Assembly: GCF_036245645.1 (NCBI RefSeq) | Contig: NZ_BTPE01000003.1 | Location: 248,001 to 312,000 of the forward strand | DNA: 64,000 bases | Reading direction: 5' to 3' | Origin: Algoriphagus taiwanensis | GTDB lineage: Bacteria > Bacteroidota > Bacteroidia > Cytophagales > Cyclobacteriaceae | Shown here: piece after piece, positions 7,992-16,254 of the stretch | How the letters are laid out: each line of letters begins with the position of its first letter | How positions within the stretch are numbered: position 1 is the first letter of the stretch | The notes under the pieces: model-generated | Database searches by the model: none | Seen by the model: the letters and a program-made list of their open reading frames with translations, nothing else | Told to the model about the DNA's origin: nothing | Translations under genes and position numbers: made by a program

Positions 7992-9860
7992 TTACTTCTG
8001 CTCTTTCATAGGATCGCTATCCCAAGCGTGGTCATTGAGTGAGAATTTTTTGGCCAATTCTCCTGAAAGTAAAGTTTCCTGCAGTTCAATTTGCTTTTTT
8101 ACTTTGCTGATATACTCTTCCCGATTGTTTTTATACTGAACCAATACTTTCAGGGCATCCTCATCGTATTTTTTAAATTGATCGGCTAGGCGATGTACGG
8201 TATAAGCCCGAAATCCCAGTTTCTTGAGTGCATCCTCACCAATACGAATGGAACTGTCTAGGTGCTCCCGATAGATGTTTTTGGCATTCATTTCCATGTA
8301 TTCGTAAGCATCCATCCGGTTTTTTGCTCTGAGCATGATCTCCAAGTGAGGGAAATGTTCATGGCAAACTTCAATAAGCTTTTTGTTGGTCTCCTCAGAA
8401 TTGACTGCGGAAATGAGAATTTTAGCCTGTTCAGCGCCGGCGGAGTGAAGCAGGTCCACACGGGTAGCATCTCCATAAAAGACCTTGAATCCCATCCTTC
8501 GAAGCAAATCCACCTGATCGGGATTGTAATCCAATACCGTGGCTTCGACACCATTTGCCCGAAGAAATCGGCCTAGAGTGGATCCAAAGTGAGAAAACCC
8601 AACCAAAATCACTGAATTTTTCTCTTCAATAGTATCTGCTTCTCTCTCTTGGCCTTTGGGTTTATTTTGAGCTTTTGCCAGGATTGTCTTGTCCAAAACC
8701 AAACCCAAAATCGGCGTGAACGTCATACTCAATGCCGTGATAGCCATTAAAGTATCTGAAACTTCTCCATCAAAAATCCCCAGTTGCAGGGCAAAAGCAT
8801 AGATGACAAAGGAGAATTCACTGACCTGGGCTAGCCCAAAGGCATAGCTTAGATTTTCGGCAAATCCCAGTTTTTTGGCTTTTCCAATACCAAAAAGAAT
8901 GATGGCTTTAACCAACATCACTCCTAAGGTCACAGAAATAATGATTCCCGGATTGGCTAGGATGAGATCAAAATTTATGGTAGCTCCGACTGCCATGAAA
9001 AACAAGCCCAAGAGCAGTCCTTTAAAAGGATCGAGGTCGGATTCCAAAGCATGTTTGTATGGAGAATTGGCCAAAATAACCCCGGCGAGGAAAGTTCCCA
9101 AGGCAGGGCTAAGCCCCACCAAACCCATCAGGAAAGCAATGCCTACCACGATCAAAAGTGCAGAAGCGGTAAACAACTCTCTAAGCTTGGTTTTAGAAAC
9201 CCAATTAAGAAGTGGGCCAAATCCAAATCGTCCCAAAAGGATGACAAGGCCAATAGCCCCGAAAATCGAAAGTGTTTGAACCCATCCGGGTTGATGCTCT
9301 AGTAGGCTGCCATGGCTATCTCCGGAAGAAATGGGAGCCGCCACTGCCAAAAGAGGCAATACCGCCAAAATAGGAATGACGGCAATATCCTGCATCAACA
9401 AGACACCAAAGGACATTTTCCCTGATGGACTGTCCAGTTGGTTTTTTTCCTTGAGTGACTGAAGGACTATGGCTGTGGATGAAAGAGCCATGGCCATACT
9501 TAAGGTTAGATTAATTCGCCAATCCTCCAAAACCAGCATGGCAAGACCAAAAATCAAAAGTATAGTAATCAAAACCTGAGTCAAGCCTACCCGAAGGATG
9601 AGGTCTTTCATTTTCCAAAGGTTTTTGGGCTCCAGCTCCAAGCCTATCAAAAACAGCATCATCACTACGCCAAATTCGGTCGTATGCATAATGTCCTGCC
9701 CTTCTTTTCCATCCTGAATAAATCCAAAAACATAGGGACCAATGAGTATTCCTGCGATCAAATAACCCAAAACGGAACCCACTCCCAGTTTTCTGGCAAT
9801 GGGAACACAGACGATCGCCGCCAGGATGTAGATGATTGAATTAAAAAGAAATCCGTCCAT
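7992..9860 (-). CDS. CPA2 family cation:proton antiporter / glutathione-regulated K+ efflux-like (KefB/KefC type)
   Basis: 622 residues. The first about 390 residues are 12-13 membrane helices of the CPA2 fold (for example GLELEPKNLWKMKDL and the GLSPALGTFLAGVILANSPY stretch). From about 415 a Rossmann RCK/TrkA-N domain follows (VILVGFSHFGSTLGRFLRAN), which binds nucleotide and gates transport. This is the KefC layout. The gene six bases upstream encodes a KefF/KefG-like flavoprotein, the usual activating partner, which supports a role in K+ efflux and protection of cytoplasmic pH during electrophile stress. True dependence on glutathione cannot be judged; many Bacteroidota lack it. Confidence 0.88.
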   Translation of the reverse strand: MDGFLFNSIIYILAAIVCVPIARKLGVGSVLGYLIAGILIGPYVFGFIQDGKEGQDIMHTTEFGVVMMLFLIGLELEPKNLWKMKDLILRVGLTQVLITILLIFGLAMLVLEDWRINLTLSMAMALSSTAIVLQSLKEKNQLDSPSGKMSFGVLLMQDIAVIPILAVLPLLAVAAPISSGDSHGSLLEHQPGWVQTLSIFGAIGLVILLGRFGFGPLLNWVSKTKLRELFTASALLIVVGIAFLMGLVGLSPALGTFLAGVILANSPYKHALESDLDPFKGLLLGLFFMAVGATINFDLILANPGIIISVTLGVMLVKAIILFGIGKAKKLGFAENLSYAFGLAQVSEFSFVIYAFALQLGIFDGEVSDTLMAITALSMTFTPILGLVLDKTILAKAQNKPKGQEREADTIEEKNSVILVGFSHFGSTLGRFLRANGVEATVLDYNPDQVDLLRRMGFKVFYGDATRVDLLHSAGAEQAKILISAVNSEETNKKLIEVCHEHFPHLEIMLRAKNRMDAYEYMEMNAKNIYREHLDSSIRIGEDALKKLGFRAYTVHRLADQFKKYDEDALKVLVQYKNNREEYISKVKKQIELQETLLSGELAKKFSLNDHAWDSDPMKEQK

Positions 9861-9866
9861 AGTGGG

Positions 9867-10433
9867 TCAGGGCTTTTGGATGTAGGGAAAAGTGATTTCT
9901 GGACTATCTCTTAGTGTCAGGATTAAGTCCTTATAAGCCAGCTTTTGTTTGTTAAGCTCGTCTTCCGTGATTTTGTGCGTTCCACCTACATGAAAAGGAG
10001 GGAGGTACCGCATATTGCAGAGATAGGCAGTCTGCTCAAAAGGACGGAGAAATTCCTCCATAGTATACCGGTTGCGTCCATTGTGCTGATACACTTCCTC
10101 TGAGCCGCCGGAAGTGATGGCATTGAAGATGTATTTGTTTTTCAGGTAAATCCCCCCTTGACCATAAGCCCAGCCATACTCCAAAACCAAGTCTATCCAT
10201 TGTTTGAGCAGGGGTGGGCATGAATACCAGTAGATGGGATGGTGCCACACTGCCACTTCATGTTCAAAGAGAAGCTCTTGCTCTTGCTGTACGTCGATCG
10301 AGAAGTCAGGATAAAGCTCATACAGATCCCGGATAGTAACATTTTCCAAGCCTCTGATTTCCCGAATCAAGGCTTGATTGACATCCGACTGTTCGTACTT
10401 GGGGTGGGCAAATAGAATCAGGATTTTTCGCAT
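9867..10433 (-). CDS. NAD(P)H-dependent flavin oxidoreductase, KefF/KefG-like
   Basis: 188 residues with a flavodoxin-like fold: an N-terminal strand and phosphate loop (ILILFAHPKYEQSDVN), the HHPIYWYSCPPLLKQWIDLV helix that contacts the flavin, and GGSEEVYQHNGRN. This is the NQO1/MdaB/KefF group, which reduces quinones and, in Kef systems, binds the antiporter as an ancillary subunit. It lies six bases before the antiporter gene and four bases after the CDGSH gene, so all three are one transcript. Confidence 0.85.
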   Translation of the reverse strand: MRKILILFAHPKYEQSDVNQALIREIRGLENVTIRDLYELYPDFSIDVQQEQELLFEHEVAVWHHPIYWYSCPPLLKQWIDLVLEYGWAYGQGGIYLKNKYIFNAITSGGSEEVYQHNGRNRYTMEEFLRPFEQTAYLCNMRYLPPFHVGGTHKITEDELNKQKLAYKDLILTLRDSPEITFPYIQKP

Positions 10434-10437
10434 AAAT

Positions 10438-10866
10438 TCAGCCTTGGAATCCTATTTTCTTATGTGTACCATCACAAAAGGGTTTGTTTGCGCTGCTTCC
10501 ACAGCGGCAGAAAGCTGAGACTTTATACTGCTTTTTGATCTCCCCGTCTGGTAATTTTACCTGAAGATTTCCATAGACCATCAAGGGCCCATTGGATACG
10601 ACTTCCACAATCTGTTCCGAATGGGTGCCTTCCTCTTTTTTATCCTCTTTATTTTCAAAATAATAACCCAAAGCCCCACTGGGACATTTTTGGATTTGGG
10701 CCACAATTTGATTGGTTTCTGCACCCAAAGGATCTATCCAAGGCTTCTTTTCCGCATTAAAAACTGAAGGCAATCCATTCACGCAATTGGCGGAGTGAAT
10801 GCATTTTTTGGGCTCCCAAGTAATGGTCACCTCTCCGTTGCTGTATTCTTTTTTTATTTCTCCCAT
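10438..10866 (-). CDS. fused divergent 4Fe-4S (YjdI-like) and CDGSH iron-sulfur protein
   Basis: 142 residues with two iron-sulfur modules. Residues 13-70 match the Fer4_19/YjdI domain, with Cys22, Cys28 and Cys61 (KCIHSANCVNG, QKCPSGALGY). Residues 95-140 are a CDGSH domain with the C-x-C-x8-C-x3-H ligand set (Cys120, Cys122, Cys131, His135; CRCGSSANKPFCDGTHKKIG), which holds a redox-active, pH-labile 2Fe-2S cluster. It is the first gene of the operon with the flavoprotein and the KefC-like antiporter, so it may sense or supply redox state to them; that link is inference. Confidence 0.88.
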   Translation of the reverse strand: MGEIKKEYSNGEVTITWEPKKCIHSANCVNGLPSVFNAEKKPWIDPLGAETNQIVAQIQKCPSGALGYYFENKEDKKEEGTHSEQIVEVVSNGPLMVYGNLQVKLPDGEIKKQYKVSAFCRCGSSANKPFCDGTHKKIGFQG

Positions 10867-11004
10867 GATATTAAATAGTATTGATCCACTAGATTTTTTC
10901 TCAAAATGACCTGTGTTTTATGTTTGACAAAATCCTCCGACAAAAGAAAGAACATTCGAGTTGCTCTCTTAAGTTTACCAAAAAGGATTCATTTCTGCCT
11001 GATT

Positions 11005-11045
11005 TTTAGAAAAGAAAATCCCTGTCTGAGTTGTCAAACAGGGAT
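11005..11045 (-). terminator. intrinsic terminator after the NSS transporter/MetS pair
   Basis: An 8-bp perfect stem (atccctgt at 11018-11025 with acagggat at 11038-11045) and a 12-base loop, followed on the minus strand by TTTTCTTTTCT. It starts ten bases past the stop of the small subunit gene. No other gene is seen between here and 10867; that stretch would hold the promoter of the CDGSH operon. Confidence 0.85.
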
Positions 11046-11054
11046 AGGTTGTGA

Positions 11055-11162
11055 TCAAGAGGTTTGATCAGGCTTTTTCAGCACGCGGTAGAAACAATAG
11101 GCGGTGATTCCCAGAATTGTTCCTTGCGTGAGAATGACGAGGATTAGGGCGGAAGTATTCAT
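11055..11162 (-). CDS. MetS-like small subunit of an NSS-family transporter
   Basis: A 35-codon gene too short for usual ORF calling. It encodes MNTSALILVILTQGTILGIT and then AYCFYRVLKKPDQTS: one membrane helix with a short basic tail. Its ATG overlaps the TGA of the transporter gene by four bases (ATGA), and a clean terminator follows its own stop. MetS-type small subunits of neurotransmitter:sodium symporters are this size, have one helix, and sit directly after the transporter gene, as in the MetPS methionine/alanine importer. All of these features agree. Confidence 0.82.
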   Translation of the reverse strand: MNTSALILVILTQGTILGITAYCFYRVLKKPDQTS

Positions 11163-12814
11163 GATGTCTTGGATTTTCTGTGGATGAATGCATACCAGAC
11201 TACTCCGGCGATGAAGAGGAAAAGCAAAGCAAGTTGAGTCCTGGCCCAGCCAGAAAACTTGATTTTCAAGTCGAAAAAGGCCTTTCTTTCCGGTTCTTTC
11301 TCCATTTCCAGATAAATGTCTTCAAAGGATAATTTGGCCAAAAGAGAATCCGAATCCAGTTTCCAAGACCGCCCTTCTGTCAGACCTTGAATCGCCCCGA
11401 CCCAGTCGTTGCCTTCCGGTGTGAAAAGTGCTCCTGCAAAGACCAAAAGCAACAGAACCGGAGTCACGTATTTCATCACCCATTTGAAAAATAAAGGCAA
11501 CCGGATGTCTGCGCCTCTGTTGAGTTCAGCCCATCCCCGATCTATTCCAAATATCCAGGAGAATAGGATAGTTTCCAGCAAGGCAAAAATCACCAAGCTT
11601 ACCGTTCCTGCCCAATAATCGTATTCGTCAAAATAGCCGTAGGAATAGAACAATACCGTGGGAATACCCATGATCAAAGCTAAAATTCCAAAGGAAAAGG
11701 CACCCTTATTCCGACTCCAGCCAAATTCATCTTTCATAAATCCCATCCATGGAGTACCCATGGCCAATGAGGAAGTAATCCCGGCAAAGAACAGGAGTCC
11801 AAACCAAGATACCCCGGCGATAACTGAAAACACACCGCCCCATTGCTGAAAGAGATAAGGCATAGTCTGAAAGGCCATTCCAAAACCGGCATTTTCCAAG
11901 ACCCAATCCAATCCCAAAAATCCAGCAGCTATCGGAATGACAATAGCACTTCCCAAAAGCACTTCCACAAACTCATTGGTGAAACCGGCTGTCATGGAGT
12001 TCAAGGCAATATCTTCGTTGGCTTTTAGGTAGGAGGCATAGCACTGAATAGAGCCCATACCTACCGAGAGGGTGAAGAAAATCTGTCCCGCAGCTGCCAA
12101 CCAGACTTTAGGGTCCGCCAAAGAGGTGAATTGGGGAGTCCAAAGGAAATTGATCCCATCCCAGGCATTGGCGTCCGGAAACTCAGCAGAAGCATAACTG
12201 CTTCCCATTGTCCATCCTTTCACAGCCAAAATAACTCCGAAGAGAATCAATAACGGCATGCCGATTTTTGCCACTTTTTCTATTCCTCCCAGACCTGTCG
12301 AAAGGATATACACATTAATTCCCAAGACGAATAGGTAAACCAAAAGCGGGAAGTATGGAATACCGAAATCAGCTCCTTCCAGATTGACATAAAGGGTGAA
12401 AAAAGTGCTGATTTCCTCTTTGCTCCAACCCGAGAAAGTGCCGGTAAGCGTATGAACTACGTAGATTAAAGTCCAGGACTCGATATAGGTGTAGTAGGCT
12501 ACCACTGCGATATTCGTGAATATCCCAAATACACCGATGTATTTCCAAATGGGCTTTGAGCCCATGGATTCCAATATGTACGGGGTGCTGTGGTTACCGC
12601 TTTTGCCGCCAAATCGCCCCAAGGACCATTCGATAAAGAGAAGGGGCAAGCCCATCAAAAGGAAACAGACCAAATAGGGGATTATGAAAGTTCCTCCGCC
12701 ATTTTCAATGGCTTGTACGGGAAAACGGAGGAAGTTGCCTAGTCCTACGGCATTCCCTGCCATGGCTAAGATAAGCCCGGTTCTAGACCCCCAGGATTCG
12801 TTGGTTTTAGTCAT
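11159..12814 (-). CDS. sodium-dependent amino-acid transporter, NSS (SNF) family
   Basis: 551 residues with the NSS/LeuT fold. The family signature at the N-terminus is visible: WGSRTGLILAMAGNAVGLGN and FLRFPVQAIENGGGTF, which forms the first sodium and substrate site in the broken TM1. Around 11-12 helices follow. In bacteria these proteins import amino acids with Na+; pairing with the overlapping MetS-like gene suggests the MetP (methionine/alanine) subgroup. The insertion near the C-terminus (about residues 470-520, charged) is extra-membrane. A 9-bp GC-rich hairpin ends nine bases before the ATG. Confidence 0.9.
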   Translation of the reverse strand: MTKTNESWGSRTGLILAMAGNAVGLGNFLRFPVQAIENGGGTFIIPYLVCFLLMGLPLLFIEWSLGRFGGKSGNHSTPYILESMGSKPIWKYIGVFGIFTNIAVVAYYTYIESWTLIYVVHTLTGTFSGWSKEEISTFFTLYVNLEGADFGIPYFPLLVYLFVLGINVYILSTGLGGIEKVAKIGMPLLILFGVILAVKGWTMGSSYASAEFPDANAWDGINFLWTPQFTSLADPKVWLAAAGQIFFTLSVGMGSIQCYASYLKANEDIALNSMTAGFTNEFVEVLLGSAIVIPIAAGFLGLDWVLENAGFGMAFQTMPYLFQQWGGVFSVIAGVSWFGLLFFAGITSSLAMGTPWMGFMKDEFGWSRNKGAFSFGILALIMGIPTVLFYSYGYFDEYDYWAGTVSLVIFALLETILFSWIFGIDRGWAELNRGADIRLPLFFKWVMKYVTPVLLLLVFAGALFTPEGNDWVGAIQGLTEGRSWKLDSDSLLAKLSFEDIYLEMEKEPERKAFFDLKIKFSGWARTQLALLFLFIAGVVWYAFIHRKSKTS

Positions 12815-12815
12815 A

Positions 12816-12845
12816 GGAAAAGCAGGGGAGGGAAAGCCCTCCCCT
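12816..12845 (-). terminator. strong GC-rich hairpin between the unknown gene and the NSS transporter
   Basis: Perfect 9-bp stem aggggaggg (12824-12832) and ccctcccct (12837-12845) with an AAAG/CTTT tetraloop. It starts six bases past the stop of the upstream gene, and the short run GCTTTTCCT that follows runs straight into the ATG of the transporter at 12814. It may end transcription of the upstream gene, or, since it is this close to the start codon, control translation of the transporter. Confidence 0.6.
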
Positions 12846-12850
12846 AGAAT

Positions 12851-13345
12851 TTAGTGGGTGATAACTTGGTCCAAATAGCCTTTCCACTGATTAGCCAGCA
12901 AGCGCTCTCCGAGCAAGTCGGTAAACTGCTCCCCATCGTAGAATTCAAGAGAAATTGGGGCTTGTTCTTTATCCATGGGATATAGCTGCAAGGCCAAATA
13001 GTCCAGAATTACTCGTTTTTCTTTTTCTACTACCAAGGAATGAGATTTTTCTTCCACGCTTACTTTACCTATCGTTTTCAGGTCTACGGTGAGGTCAAGA
13101 TACTTTTCTCCATAGCGCTGATAAATCAGTTTCTTATGGTCTCGATCCAGACCGATTTGATAGGTATTTCTCCATCGCTCCCTTACTTCCGGGTTAGCTC
13201 CAGACAGCTTGGCAAGCGTGTCAAAAGATTGATTTTGTTGGGTCACCACCTTTTTGGATTTGATATTGTGGTAGACAAATGGTGCAATAAATGCAGCCAT
13301 GAATAAAGAGGACACAATGAGTGTCCCAGGATCCATGTCGATCAT
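12851..13345 (-). CDS. unknown membrane-anchored protein
   Basis: 164 residues, not recognised. One N-terminal membrane helix (TLIVSSLFMAAFIAPFVYHN) is followed by a soluble domain rich in alternating beta-strand pattern (HKKLIYQRYGEKYLDLTVDL, SLVVEKEKRVILDYLALQLY) and a C-terminal helix (FTDLLGERLLANQWKGYL). That strand-then-helix order resembles small bacterial PH-like domains, but this is only a shape argument. A second ATG three codons in is an equal start candidate. Confidence 0.6.
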   Translation of the reverse strand: MIDMDPGTLIVSSLFMAAFIAPFVYHNIKSKKVVTQQNQSFDTLAKLSGANPEVRERWRNTYQIGLDRDHKKLIYQRYGEKYLDLTVDLKTIGKVSVEEKSHSLVVEKEKRVILDYLALQLYPMDKEQAPISLEFYDGEQFTDLLGERLLANQWKGYLDQVITH

Positions 13346-13362
13346 GAGTTGTGTAGATTTTA

Positions 13363-13396
13363 ATTTCTGAATTGATTCTTAGCGGAATTCAGAAAT
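13363..13396 (-). terminator. inverted repeat after the small secreted protein gene
   Basis: Perfect 11-bp inverted repeat atttctgaatt (13363-13373) / aattcagaaat (13386-13396), loop 12 bases, starting two bases past the stop codon at 13399. The following minus-strand sequence TAAAATC is only weakly T-rich, so termination may be poor. Confidence 0.5.
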
Positions 13397-13398
13397 CT

Positions 13399-13746
13399 CT
13401 ACCAGGTGAAAAAGAAGTGAAGGAAGGTGATTTTGACATCGAAGAGAGCCTGCGGGCGATACAACTCTTCGAGAACTTGAAAACTAGCCTGCAGATGAGG
13501 CAGCATTCTGAACAGGTCTTCTGCATTGAATTTGCCAAAGCTGTTCCAGTCAATTTTGAAGGAGGGAATTTCTACGGAAATCTGATGAGGTACCGTTGAG
13601 GAAAATCTCATCAAATCCATAGATTGAATTTGAACTTCCCGCTCAGTTTTTACTTGAGAATAATCGGGGGTCGAAAGGAAAAAAAAGCTACAAAATCCCA
13701 GTACCCAACTGAGGGAAAGAAATATTGTCGCTAGCCTTTTTGTCAT
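13399..13746 (-). CDS. unknown small exported protein
   Basis: 115 residues from the ATG at 13746; an in-frame TTG ten codons upstream would spoil the signal peptide. The N-terminus MTKRLATIFLSLSWVLGFCS is a signal or anchor sequence. The rest has no recognised domain; it contains an amphipathic region (VEIPSFKIDWNSFGKFNAED) and ends in hydrophobic residues (ITFLHFFFTW). It has the orientation of its neighbours and a good inverted repeat after it, so it is probably real. Confidence 0.5.
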   Translation of the reverse strand: MTKRLATIFLSLSWVLGFCSFFFLSTPDYSQVKTEREVQIQSMDLMRFSSTVPHQISVEIPSFKIDWNSFGKFNAEDLFRMLPHLQASFQVLEELYRPQALFDVKITFLHFFFTW

Positions 13747-13809
13747 GGATTCAGCAAAAACTCCGCGAAGGTTCAATAATAAAAATCAAATAAACAATGG
13801 ACCTGAAAA

Positions 13810-15303
13810 TTATTTTTTCAAATCATAAATCATGACCTTTTCCAGCCCTTTAATCCCGCTGATTTTTTTCCAGGGAGCGCTGGGAAAAACAAGTGCTGTC
13901 AGGGCTAATTCCCCCTCGTTGACAAAAACCTCTACCGAATGCGCATCTACAAATACTCGCAGGGAAGTGGCTTCCCAGCTCATTTGAGCTGAAAATACCG
14001 AAGCAAAATCCTCGTGAAATTCTGTATTTCCAGATTTGGAACGATCAAGGGTCAGAAGATTTCCTTCTTTGAATATTCTGAGGCTGTCGCCATTTTCATT
14101 GCTCAGAAAAAGGTTGAAACTTTCGGAGTTTTCTACTCCTGCCTCAATCTCAAAAGCTTCAGATGGAAGCCCGCTTTCCTCCCTATAAATCTCATAGCTG
14201 GCTTTCCTTAAATCGGTCAATTCCACTGCAGGGGAGGATTTCAGCAAGAGGGTTCCATTGACCTCAAAAAGAGAAAGCGCTCTGGGAATGGTCATTGAAG
14301 ATTTCCATGGATCTGTTGGCAATACCTGTCCGTATAGCCAGTTGCTCATCCAACCGATGAAAAGTGTTCTATTTTGTTCTTTTGGGAGGTTGGACCAAGT
14401 GACCCCAGCGTAGTTGTCCGGACCGTAGTCCAGCCATCGGATCATCGTGTCATCAGGAGTGAAGACACCATTTTCGAACTGGCCAATGAAATATTGGGTA
14501 GCAGAACCTTTCTGAGGACCTCCGGGATTGATGCTGACTAGCAATACCCACTTTTGAGTCCCATCAGCCAAGGTGAAGGGTAGTAAATCCGGACATTCCC
14601 AAACCCCTCCATGGGCCCCAACTCCCTGTCCAAATTCGCTTTTTAAAGTCCAGTTAATCAGATTTTCAGATCCATAAAATTGTATTCGGTCCATCACGGC
14701 CAAAGTCATGATCCATTCCTTTTTTCCATCAGCATTCACCCCTTGAAATACCTTTGGATCTCTGAAGTCCTTGATGCCCTGATTGGGGAGGACTGGGTTT
14801 CCATGATACTTTTCCCAGCTTTTTCCCTTATCCAGGGAAAAAGCAATGGCTTGGCTTTGGTAGTCAGTCTTCCCGGCTTTTTCCCCATCCATATCATGAT
14901 AGGTGAAAATGGCCACGAGAGGAGGATTGGAATCTGTACCCAATTGAGAACTGTTTTCTGCATCGAAAACCGCACTTCCTGAGAAAATATAGCCCAAACT
15001 ATCTGGATATAGGGCAATAGGAAGCTCTTCCCATTCAGTCAAATTACCGGTTACGGCATGTCCCCAATGCATGGGGCCCCAAACTGTGGTATCCGGATAG
15101 TACTGAAAAAAGAGGTGATAAGCCCCATCCATGTACACCATTCCATTGGGATCATTCATCCAGCCTGATTCAGGCGCAAAATGATAAACCGGGCGATAAG
15201 GTTCGAGATTAGCACTTTGGAAGCTAACCTCGCTTTGTTTTTGGCAAGAAGAACCCAATACGGCAAATAGGATTAGAGCGAAAAATGAGTTTTTTGTCGT
15301 CAT
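13810..15303 (-). CDS. glycoside hydrolase family 32 fructanase/invertase lipoprotein
   Basis: 497 residues. A lipobox (VLGSSC, Cys20) marks a surface or periplasmic lipoprotein. The GH32 five-bladed propeller motifs are present: WMNDPNG with the nucleophile Asp51, the transition-state stabiliser in FRDPKVF (about 181), and the acid/base glutamate in GGVWECPDL (about 238). A C-terminal beta-sandwich with EVFVNEG follows. The enzyme releases fructose from sucrose, inulin or levan; exo action is likely from the domain layout. No SusC/SusD pair or fructokinase is next to it, so it is not in a classical utilisation locus here. Confidence 0.92.
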   Translation of the reverse strand: MTTKNSFFALILFAVLGSSCQKQSEVSFQSANLEPYRPVYHFAPESGWMNDPNGMVYMDGAYHLFFQYYPDTTVWGPMHWGHAVTGNLTEWEELPIALYPDSLGYIFSGSAVFDAENSSQLGTDSNPPLVAIFTYHDMDGEKAGKTDYQSQAIAFSLDKGKSWEKYHGNPVLPNQGIKDFRDPKVFQGVNADGKKEWIMTLAVMDRIQFYGSENLINWTLKSEFGQGVGAHGGVWECPDLLPFTLADGTQKWVLLVSINPGGPQKGSATQYFIGQFENGVFTPDDTMIRWLDYGPDNYAGVTWSNLPKEQNRTLFIGWMSNWLYGQVLPTDPWKSSMTIPRALSLFEVNGTLLLKSSPAVELTDLRKASYEIYREESGLPSEAFEIEAGVENSESFNLFLSNENGDSLRIFKEGNLLTLDRSKSGNTEFHEDFASVFSAQMSWEATSLRVFVDAHSVEVFVNEGELALTALVFPSAPWKKISGIKGLEKVMIYDLKK

Positions 15304-15342
15304 CAGCGGTACGGAAGAAGGACTATTGTTTGAAAACTAATC

Positions 15343-15350
15343 CAAAAATA
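15343..15350 (-). promoter_or_regulatory. -7 box for the GH32 gene
   Basis: Minus strand TATTTTTG, a full match to TAnnTTTG, 40 bases upstream of the GH32 start codon. No good -33 element is seen at the expected distance, so the site is tentative. Confidence 0.4.
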
Positions 15351-15362
15351 GCAGATATCGCT

Positions 15363-15370
15363 TAGCTTTG
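15363..15370 (+). promoter_or_regulatory. -7 box for rfbA
   Basis: TAGCTTTG, a full match to TAnnTTTG, 24 bases before the rfbA ATG. The nearest TTTG (15329-15332) is 30 bases upstream, further than usual. The GH32 and rfbA promoters are back to back within 90 bases. Confidence 0.45.
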
Positions 15371-15393
15371 GAGATTCATTTTATCAGCTCTTT

Positions 15394-16254
15394 ATGAAAG
15401 GTATCATTTTAGCCGGTGGCTCCGGGACGCGACTTTATCCCTTGACTATCTCTGTCAGTAAGCAATTAATGCCTGTTTACGACAAGCCGATGATTTATTA
15501 CCCGCTATCAGTTTTGATGATGGCAGGAATTAGGGAGGTTTTGATTATTACTACTCCAGATGATTCGGCTTCTTTTCAAAAATTACTGGGGGATGGCTCC
15601 CAAGTAGGATGTCGATTTGAATATGCCGTTCAGCCTAGTCCTGATGGATTGGCGCAAGCCTTTATCATCGGAGAGGAATTCATCGGAAAGGATAAGGTAG
15701 CCCTGGTTCTTGGGGATAATATCTTTTATGGTTCAGGATTACAAAAGACTCTGCAGGAAAATACCGATCCGGATGGGGGCGTAGTTTTTGCCTACCACGT
15801 GAATGACCCTGAGCGCTACGGCGTGGTAGAGTTTGATGAAGATCAAAAGGCCATTTCTATTGAAGAGAAGCCGGTTAACCCAAAGTCAAATTTTGCAGTG
15901 CCCGGACTTTATTTTTATGATAATCAGGTGGTGGAAATTGCCAAAAACATCAAGCCTAGCCCAAGAGGTGAATTGGAAATTACCGATATCAACAATGAAT
16001 ATCTTAAAATGGGTAAACTTCAAGTCGCTATACTCAATCGGGGTACTGCTTGGCTGGATACCGGTACTCATCAGTCTTTACTTCAAGCTGCCCAATTCGT
16101 GGAAGTCATAGAAGAAAGACAGGGACTTAAAATCGGCTGTATTGAGGAAATTGCCTTTAGAAACAATTTCATTGGAAAAGAGGAATTGCTCAAGGCAGCA
16201 GAGAAATTGGGGAAAAGCGGCTACGGCACCTATTTGCGTCGATTGGTTAAATAA
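15394..16254 (+). CDS. rfbA: glucose-1-phosphate thymidylyltransferase
   Basis: 286 residues, full length for RmlA/RfbA. It makes dTDP-glucose from dTTP and glucose-1-phosphate, the first step of dTDP-rhamnose and other deoxysugars. The nucleotide loop LAGGSGTRLYPLTISVSKQL is at the N-terminus, the metal-binding aspartate in VLGDNIFYG is near residue 110, and the sugar-binding EEKPVNPKSNFAVPGLYFYD follows. The usual partners rfbB, rfbC and rfbD are not adjacent. It is convergent with corA and overlaps its end by eight bases. Confidence 0.95.
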   Translation: MKGIILAGGSGTRLYPLTISVSKQLMPVYDKPMIYYPLSVLMMAGIREVLIITTPDDSASFQKLLGDGSQVGCRFEYAVQPSPDGLAQAFIIGEEFIGKDKVALVLGDNIFYGSGLQKTLQENTDPDGGVVFAYHVNDPERYGVVEFDEDQKAISIEEKPVNPKSNFAVPGLYFYDNQVVEIAKNIKPSPRGELEITDINNEYLKMGKLQVAILNRGTAWLDTGTHQSLLQAAQFVEVIEERQGLKIGCIEEIAFRNNFIGKEELLKAAEKLGKSGYGTYLRRLVK

